A stretch of 64,000 bases of DNA. Source: Beijerinckiaceae bacterium (GTDB lineage: Bacteria; Pseudomonadota; Alphaproteobacteria; Rhizobiales; Beijerinckiaceae). The DNA is taken from positions 124,001-188,000 of the forward strand of contig CANJNI010000002.1 in the NCBI GenBank assembly GCA_947475995.1. The letters run 5' to 3'. Of this stretch, positions 58,946 through 64,000 are shown in pieces. Numbering within the stretch: the stretch's first letter is position 1; each line of letters opens with the position of its first letter. The notes under the pieces are model-generated. The model searched no databases. It saw nothing but the letters and a program-made list of their open reading frames with translations, and was not told the origin of the DNA. Position numbers and translations under genes: made by a program.

Positions 58946-59443
58946 GTGCTGATCGACGTTGATATCATCGACGAAACCGAAAGCTGGACGGGGTTGCCCG
59001 AACGCGCGGAAGTCATTTCAATCGCAATCAGGAATGTTGAAGCGGAATGTTTTTCCGACGGCGGCGCGCCATCTTCGGTGTCGGTGCTGCTTTGCGACGA
59101 CGCGAAGATCCGGCAGCTCAACAGGGATTTTCGGAACATCGACAAGGCCACTAACGTCCTGTCTTTTCCGTCAGCAGCTTCGCCCGGTTTCCCAAAGCAT
59201 CTGGGCGATCTGGCGATAGCATTTGAAACCGTCCAGTTCGAGGCGCGCGCTGAAGCGAAATCCTTGAAAGATCATACGGCCCACATGGTTGTACACGGAA
59301 TGTTGCATTTGCTTGGATACGACCACGAGAACTCTGTCGACGCGGATCGCATGGAGCAGCTGGAGGTGCGAATCCTCGCGCGTTTCGGCGTTGCAGATCC
59401 TTACAGCGACACGATCCCGATTATGTCGTCGAAGTCCAAATGA
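58946..59443 (+). CDS. ybeY: Endoribonuclease YbeY
   Basis: Zn-dependent rRNA maturation and quality-control nuclease, 165 residues. Zinc ligands His117, His121 and His127 in HGMLHLLGYDH; family ATNVLSFP segment present. GTG 58946 with GAGGA just upstream. ATGA overlap with the next gene. YbeY is important in rhizobia (known for Sinorhizobium). Confidence 0.96.
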   Translation: MLIDVDIIDETESWTGLPERAEVISIAIRNVEAECFSDGGAPSSVSVLLCDDAKIRQLNRDFRNIDKATNVLSFPSAASPGFPKHLGDLAIAFETVQFEARAEAKSLKDHTAHMVVHGMLHLLGYDHENSVDADRMEQLEVRILARFGVADPYSDTIPIMSSKSK

Positions 59444-60468
59444 GCGATCAGAGATCATCGTCCGGCTCCGACAGCCGGAATGAAAAAAACCTCATGGGCC
59501 GAATCAAGGCTCTGTTCGGACTGAGCGAAGCGTCGGTGCGAGAGGATCTGGAAGAGGTTCTGGAGGAGTCGGACGCAGACGCCGAGCTTTCTCCTCATGA
59601 GCGGTCGATGCTCAAGAATGTGCTCAACCTCCATGAGGTGCGGGTCCGGGATATCATGATCCCCAGAGCGGACATCATCGGTGTTTCGCTTGAAGCGGAT
59701 CTCGGAGAAGTTCTGGCGATCTTCCGCGCAGCAGAGCATTCAAGGCTGCCGGTTTATAACGAGACACTCGACGACCCTCGCGGCATGATTCACATCCGTG
59801 ATTTTGTCGATCACATCGCCAAAGTTGCGCAAACTCCGGAGACGGGCAAAGTGTCTGTTTCGGACGATGCGGATGAATCCGTTGCCCGGAAGGCAGCGCG
59901 CCCGCGCTTTGGTCGTGTTGATTTTTCTGCCGCTCTTTCATCAGCGAAGATTGTTCGACCTGTGCTGTTCGTTCCCGGCTCCATGCCGGCTCTCGATCTG
60001 CTGGTAAAGATGCAATCGTCCCGGACTCATATGGCGCTTGTCATCGACGAATACGGGGGTACGGACGGACTCGTGTCGCTCGAGGACATCGTCGAGGTCG
60101 TGGTCGGCGACATCGAGGATGAGCACGATGAGGCGGAGCCGCCACCCATGGAAGCATCCGGGGACGGATCCTTCGTGGTCGACGCGCGCGCTCCTCTGGG
60201 AGAAGTTGAAGCCGCTCTCGGTCAGAGCTTCGCGGATCTGATCGAAAGCGACGAGATCGAAACCATTGGCGGGCTGGTTGCAACTCTGGCCGGCAGGGTC
60301 CCGGCTCGCGGCGAAATCATCCCGATCGGCGAGACGCTTGAAGCCGAGATTTTGGATGCCGACCCAAGAAAGCTGAAGCGTCTGCGGTTGCGCCGCAAGC
60401 GGTTGCCGGCGGCAAGCACATCCGAGATTTCCAAATCTGCTGGCTCGTCGTCGGCTGAACCTGCATAA
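59440..60468 (+). CDS. CorC/HlyC-family CBS-domain protein
   Basis: 342 residues, no membrane segment: this is the soluble CorC type. N-terminal helical part, two CBS domains (about 70-215: VRVRDIMIPRADIIGV, MALVIDEYGGTDGLVSLEDI) and a C-terminal CorC_HlyC domain (about 235-325). Implicated in Mg/Co efflux control, exact role unknown. The region between the CBS motifs holds an insert of about 30 residues (TPETGKVSVSDDADESVARK). Overlaps ybeY by 4 bases; lnt follows after 36 bases. Confidence 0.93.
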   Translation: MSDQRSSSGSDSRNEKNLMGRIKALFGLSEASVREDLEEVLEESDADAELSPHERSMLKNVLNLHEVRVRDIMIPRADIIGVSLEADLGEVLAIFRAAEHSRLPVYNETLDDPRGMIHIRDFVDHIAKVAQTPETGKVSVSDDADESVARKAARPRFGRVDFSAALSSAKIVRPVLFVPGSMPALDLLVKMQSSRTHMALVIDEYGGTDGLVSLEDIVEVVVGDIEDEHDEAEPPPMEASGDGSFVVDARAPLGEVEAALGQSFADLIESDEIETIGGLVATLAGRVPARGEIIPIGETLEAEILDADPRKLKRLRLRRKRLPAASTSEISKSAGSSSAEPA

Positions 60469-60504
60469 CCGACAGCAGACTGATTCGAGCCGGATTCATA
60501 TTCG

Positions 60505-62142
60505 ATGCTGATTGCGCTCGCGCAGGCGGTTGTTCTTTCGTGGGGCTGGAAGCGGCGCGCTATCGCATTCGCCGCGGGCGCAATTGGAGCCTTGGCGCTC
60601 GCGCCAATCGACTTTGCTCCTGCGATGGCCGTGCCACTTTCCATCGCAGTCTGGTTGATCGACGGGTGCATCGGGCAGCCGAGTCAGAACAGCGGGAGGC
60701 GGTCGGGATTTTTTGCCGGTGTGCTGGACGCCGGCGTTGCTGGCTGGTGGCTGGGCTTCGGTTACTTCGTGGCCGGCCTCTGGTGGCTCGGCGCCGCATT
60801 TCTGGTCGAAGCCGATCAGTTCGCTTGGGCTCTTCCGCTGGGTGTGCTTGGTCTGCCCGCTCTGCTGGCGTTCTTTTTCGCATTCGGGTTCATGCTCGCG
60901 CGAATCCTGTGGTCCCCCGGACCTTTTCGGATATTCGCGCTCGTTGCCGGACTTGGTTTGGCCGAATGGCTCAGGGGAAACCTGCTGTCGGGCTTTCCAT
61001 GGAACGCCATCGGCATGGCGCTGGGTGGAAACGACGTCACCGTCCAGGCTGCAAGCCTGATGGGTCTGTATGGCCTGACTCTTTTCTGCATCGCGATTTT
61101 CGCCGCACCGGCGACCGTGGTCGACGTGAGGGTCTCTCGCTCCAGTCCGTCGACATTCCGGGCCTTTGGTATTGCCGTAGCGGCTTTGGCCATACTGGTC
61201 GGTTTCGGGGCAATTCGGCTCTGGCGCGCCGAAGCCACCTTCGATTCGTCAGTGAAACTGCGAATTGTGCAGCCCAATCTTCCACAGGACGACAAATTTC
61301 GGCCCGAGCGTCGCGACCAGATCCTGTCTCATTATCTGTCGCTCTCCGACCGCGCGACCTCTCCGACCATAAGCGGTCTCGCGGACGTGACGCATGTCGT
61401 CTGGCCCGAATCTCCTTTCCCGTTCATTCTCGGCCGCGATCCGGAGGCGGTTCGGCGCATTGCGGGCGCGCTGCCGGTCGGCGCAACATTGATCACCGGC
61501 GCGGCTCGGCAAATTCAGTCAGGCGTCGGTTCATCACGGAGCCAATTCTTCAACTCGATCCAGCTGTTGAGTTCGGATGGCTTGTTGAGCGAGTCCTATG
61601 ACAAGATGCATCTTGTGCCCTTCGGTGAGTATCTGCCGCTGGCGCGATTGTTCGAGAAGGTTGGACTTCGTCAGTTTGTGCACATACCCGGTGGTTTCGA
61701 CGCGGGCGCTGGTCCCAGGACGCTGATGGTTCCAGGTCTCAAGCCTGCAATTCCCCTGATCTGCTACGAGGCGATCTTTCCGGAAATTTTCTCTCCGGCC
61801 GACGTTCGCGCTGGCTGGATCCTGAACGTCACCAACGACGGATGGTTCGGAATTACGTCCGGTCCCTACCAGCATCTCGCTCAAGCGCGGATGAGATCGG
61901 TCGAGCAAGGATTGCCGATGATACGGGCGGCGAACACCGGGATCTCGGCTGTCATTGACCCTTACGGACGCATAACCTCGCGTCTTGGGCTTGGAGTCGA
62001 AGGAGTTCTGGACAGCGCGATGCCGAATGCCCTTGATAAGCCGCCTCCGGTCACCAGCGCTCCGCTGCTCATCCCTGTCGGGCTCTGGGCGCTGTCTCTG
62101 CTTCTTGCCCTGTTGGGTCGATACAACCGTTACAACTTTTAA
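60505..62142 (+). CDS. lnt: Apolipoprotein N-acyltransferase
   Basis: Integral inner-membrane enzyme adding the third acyl chain to lipoproteins. 545 residues. About six hydrophobic segments in the first 240 residues, then the nitrilase-like periplasmic domain with catalytic Glu302 (WPESPFPF), Lys367 (YDKMHLVPFGEY) and Cys420 (LICYEAIFPE); last membrane helix at 520-540. ATG 60505. Serves lipoproteins such as LptE. Confidence 0.96.
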   Translation: MLIALAQAVVLSWGWKRRAIAFAAGAIGALALAPIDFAPAMAVPLSIAVWLIDGCIGQPSQNSGRRSGFFAGVLDAGVAGWWLGFGYFVAGLWWLGAAFLVEADQFAWALPLGVLGLPALLAFFFAFGFMLARILWSPGPFRIFALVAGLGLAEWLRGNLLSGFPWNAIGMALGGNDVTVQAASLMGLYGLTLFCIAIFAAPATVVDVRVSRSSPSTFRAFGIAVAALAILVGFGAIRLWRAEATFDSSVKLRIVQPNLPQDDKFRPERRDQILSHYLSLSDRATSPTISGLADVTHVVWPESPFPFILGRDPEAVRRIAGALPVGATLITGAARQIQSGVGSSRSQFFNSIQLLSSDGLLSESYDKMHLVPFGEYLPLARLFEKVGLRQFVHIPGGFDAGAGPRTLMVPGLKPAIPLICYEAIFPEIFSPADVRAGWILNVTNDGWFGITSGPYQHLAQARMRSVEQGLPMIRAANTGISAVIDPYGRITSRLGLGVEGVLDSAMPNALDKPPPVTSAPLLIPVGLWALSLLLALLGRYNRYNF

Positions 62143-62170
62143 GCTACATCATCTTGCCTTTTCAACCGAA

Positions 62171-62185
62171 GGTGATAGCTTCACC
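62171..62185. promoter_or_regulatory. Short palindrome upstream of the XRE gene
   Basis: GGTGA (62171-62175) and TCACC (62181-62185) form a 5-bp inverted repeat with a 5-base spacer (TAGCT), 29 bases before the XRE start. It could be an autoregulatory operator; the length is too short to be sure. Confidence 0.25.
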
Positions 62186-62213
62186 GAAAGGATCGCCAGT
62201 TGGGGGCGCAGCC

Positions 62214-62666
62214 ATGGGCAAGAATCCAAACTTGATTGATCAGTACGTGGGGAGTCGCGTCAAGGCGCGACGGAACTCTCTACGCTTCAGCCAAAGTAAA
62301 CTTGCTTCTGCGGTTGATATCAGTTTTCAGCAGATACAGAAATATGAGAAGGGGACCAATCGCATTGGAGCCAGTCGGCTGCAGGCCATTGCGAAATTCC
62401 TTCAGACGACGCCATCCTACTTCTTCGAGGGCGCGCCTGTACCAGACCATACGATTGAAGTTGGCTTTGCAGAGGGAAAAGACAGTCAGAATGCGACGGA
62501 TTTTCTCGCCACAACCGAAGGGCGTGTGCTGGTTGAATCGTTCTGCATGATTTCGGACTCAAATGTCCGGAAGAGATTGCTCGATCTTATGACTGCTCTT
62601 GCCCAGGCGATTGCTCAAAGCCAATCATCCGGGGCGTCCGACGAAAAGTCTCCGGACGCCCGATAG
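62214..62666 (+). CDS. XRE-family helix-turn-helix regulator upstream of metK
   Basis: 150 residues. HTH at about 20-75 (QYVGSRVKARRNSLRFSQSKLA split: VKARRNSLRFSQSKLAS, VDISFQQIQKYEKGTNRI) of the Cro/CI (SinR-like) type; the rest is helical with no known effector domain. ATG 62214, with GGGGG 8 bases upstream. The xre-metK pair is conserved in rhizobia. Target genes unknown; repeats of CGAACG follow in the xre-metK gap. Confidence 0.93.
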   Translation: MGKNPNLIDQYVGSRVKARRNSLRFSQSKLASAVDISFQQIQKYEKGTNRIGASRLQAIAKFLQTTPSYFFEGAPVPDHTIEVGFAEGKDSQNATDFLATTEGRVLVESFCMISDSNVRKRLLDLMTALAQAIAQSQSSGASDEKSPDAR

Positions 62667-62716
62667 CGTTCGATTTAACGAACGAAACGCCCCCAAATCG
62701 CTTGACGAAACGAACG
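62667..62716. repeat. CGAACG repeats and possible operator between xre and metK
   Basis: CGTTCG (62667-62672) and CGAACG (62679-62684) form an inverted repeat; a third copy CGAACG lies at 62711-62716. The last copy is just downstream of TTGACG (62702-62707), a candidate -35 for metK (a weak -10, TAAAAC, lies 16 bases on). The layout would suit an operator for the adjacent XRE protein; this is inference. Confidence 0.35.
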
Positions 62717-62807
62717 GCCTCTGTAAAACAGGCGCGCCTTGCGCCTAGGCTTCAGGCTGGCCGATCCACTGTGTTTCTGGCTCGCCAAACCAACCGGAGA
62801 AGTTTCC

Positions 62808-63995
62808 GTGGCCCGTAAAAGTTACCTGTTCACCAGCGAATCCGTTTCCGAAGGTCATCCGGACAAGGTTTGCGACCGCATTTCCGACGAAGTCGTGGAT
62901 CTGTTCTTCCGCGAAGGCGCCAAGGCGGGCATCGACCCCTACCAGATCCGCGTCGCTTGCGAGACGCTTGCCACCACCAATCGCGTAGTGATCGCCGGCG
63001 AAGTTCGTGGTCCGAAGATCACCGAAGACACGATCATCCATGCGGCCCGCAAGGCCATCAAGGACATCGGCTACGAGCAGGACGGTTTCCATCACCAGAA
63101 TGCCAAGATCGAGGTTTTGCTGCACGCCCAGTCCGCCGACATCGCCCAGGGCGTCGATGCGTCGAGCAACAAGGATGAAGGCGCAGGCGACCAGGGCATC
63201 ATGTTCGGCTACGCCTGCCGCGAGACGCCCGAGCTGATGCCGGCCCCGATTTATTATGCACACAAGATTCTGCGCCTGATCTCCGAGGCCCGTCACGCGG
63301 GCGTTGAAAAGGTTCTCGGACCCGACGCCAAGAGCCAGGTGACGGTACGCTACGAGGACGGAAAGCCGGTTGGCGTCACGCAGATCGTGGTTTCCCACCA
63401 GCATATCGTGGAGGATATTTCGTCCTCGCAGATCCGGGAGATCGTCGAGCCTTATGTCCGCAAGGCGCTTCCTGCTGACTGGATCAGCAAGGAAACGGTC
63501 TGGCACATTAACCCGACCGGCAAGTTCTACATTGGCGGACCTGATGGCGACTGTGGTTTGACGGGTCGAAAGATCATCGTCGACACCTACGGCGGCGCGG
63601 CTCCGCATGGCGGTGGCGCCTTCTCCGGCAAGGACCCGACCAAGGTGGATCGTTCCGCCGCCTATGCGGCCCGCTATCTCGCAAAGAACGTTGTCGCAGC
63701 CGGTCTGGCGGATCGCTGCACGCTGCAGCTCTCATATGCCATCGGAGTCGCCCAGCCGCTGTCGATCTATGCCGACCTCCATGATACCGGCAAGGTCGAT
63801 ACCGACAAGCTCGAGAAGGTTCTGATCGATATCATGAGCCTGTCGCCGCGCGGCATCCGCGAGCATCTCCAGCTCAACAAGCCGATCTATGCCCGCACGT
63901 CGGCTTTCGGTCATTTCGGCCGTGCGCCGGACGCCGAGGGCGGCTTCTCGTGGGAAAAGACGGACCTCGTCGAAAAGCTCAAGGCTCAGTTCTGA
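62808..63995 (+). CDS. metK: S-adenosylmethionine synthetase
   Basis: Makes SAM from methionine and ATP. 395 residues, complete. Family motifs: [19 protein letters not shown] near the N-terminus, [12 protein letters not shown], the P-loop-like [19 protein letters not shown] and DLHDTGKVD. Start is GTG 62808 (reads M-A-R-K-S-Y-L-F), with GGAGA at 62796-62800; the upstream in-frame start at 62739 has no family resemblance. A small stem AGGCGC/GCGCCT (62730-62746) lies in the leader. No SAM-II riboswitch was recognised. Confidence 0.97.
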   Translation: MARKSYLFTSESVSEGHPDKVCDRISDEVVDLFFREGAKAGIDPYQIRVACETLATTNRVVIAGEVRGPKITEDTIIHAARKAIKDIGYEQDGFHHQNAKIEVLLHAQSADIAQGVDASSNKDEGAGDQGIMFGYACRETPELMPAPIYYAHKILRLISEARHAGVEKVLGPDAKSQVTVRYEDGKPVGVTQIVVSHQHIVEDISSSQIREIVEPYVRKALPADWISKETVWHINPTGKFYIGGPDGDCGLTGRKIIVDTYGGAAPHGGGAFSGKDPTKVDRSAAYAARYLAKNVVAAGLADRCTLQLSYAIGVAQPLSIYADLHDTGKVDTDKLEKVLIDIMSLSPRGIREHLQLNKPIYARTSAFGHFGRAPDAEGGFSWEKTDLVEKLKAQF

Positions 63996-64000
63996 GTTTG

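Noticed and set aside
62667-62807. SAM-II or SAM/SAH riboswitch in front of metK
   Set aside because: I looked for the conserved core sequences of both classes and found neither; only short stems and CGAACG repeats are present.

Overview
The window reads as a chromosomal housekeeping segment of an alphaproteobacterium, most likely order Hyphomicrobiales (Rhizobiales). The evidence is gene order: mdh-sucCDAB-lpd, DUF1476/purCSQL-bolA-grxD, comF-grxC, leuS-lptE-holA/parBA-rsmG-mnmG-mnmE-rho-hemJ-hemE, maf-coaE-dnaQ/secB-Tim44-mltA-smr-xre, hisB-DUF2628-hisHAFE-coaA beside hslVU, and trpS-nfu-tsaB-rimI-miaB-phoH-ybeY-corC-lnt-xre-metK are all blocks familiar from rhizobial chromosomes. Genes are GC-rich and tightly packed, with many 1-17 nt overlaps. 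No rRNA, tRNA, IS element, phage or CRISPR array was seen.

Layout. 1-11,000: end of zapE, a TetR regulator, then malate dehydrogenase, succinyl-CoA synthetase and the 2-oxoglutarate dehydrogenase complex with its lipoamide dehydrogenase, i.e. the second half of the TCA cycle as one co-directional run. 11,000-20,000: a membrane protein, a XerC-type recombinase, the F1-ATPase inhibitor family protein, purine genes purC/S/Q/L interrupted by an opposite-strand, frameshifted Tad-type VWA gene, a small unknown protein, and the BolA/monothiol-glutaredoxin pair. 19,500-26,400: hydrolase, DUF1178, glutaredoxin, ComF, a complex-I-assembly-type methyltransferase, exonuclease III, a cyclic-nucleotide-binding protein, an orphan OmpR-type regulator, an L,D-transpeptidase and a YggS protein. 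26,500-30,700: leuS, lptE, holA.

30,700-42,300 is the replication-origin neighbourhood. parB, parA, rsmG, mnmG, mnmE, rho, hemJ and hemE run leftwards; a PPSR-type kinase regulator, maf, coaE and dnaQ run rightwards. Between hemE and the PPSR gene lies a 394-bp non-coding, AT-rich gap (39136-39529), the place where oriC sits in Caulobacter, Rickettsia and Sinorhizobium. It holds CtrA-like and DnaA-box-like motifs. Two perfect 16-bp parS sites lie 4-6 kb away, each embedded in the first codons of a gene (rsmG, mnmG).

42,300-64,000: SecB, Tim44-like protein, MltA, Smr protein and a small XRE regulator; an adenosine-kinase-like PfkB enzyme; pantothenate kinase; the histidine cluster; HslVU with a candidate heat-shock (RpoH) promoter; TrpS; Nfu; t6A/ms2i6A tRNA modification genes; PhoH-YbeY-CorC-Lnt; an XRE regulator and MetK, which ends 5 bp before the window edge.

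I found no clearly novel multi-gene system. The best leads are the origin region with its coding-embedded parS sites, stable tetraloop hairpins at two junctions of the TCA operon, the frameshifted gene inside the purine block, and canonical neighbours (aroE, fur, a nitrilase-family gene) that are absent from their usual slots. Start codons were chosen by ribosome-binding sites and family length. All functional calls are by recognition of motifs, without database searches.
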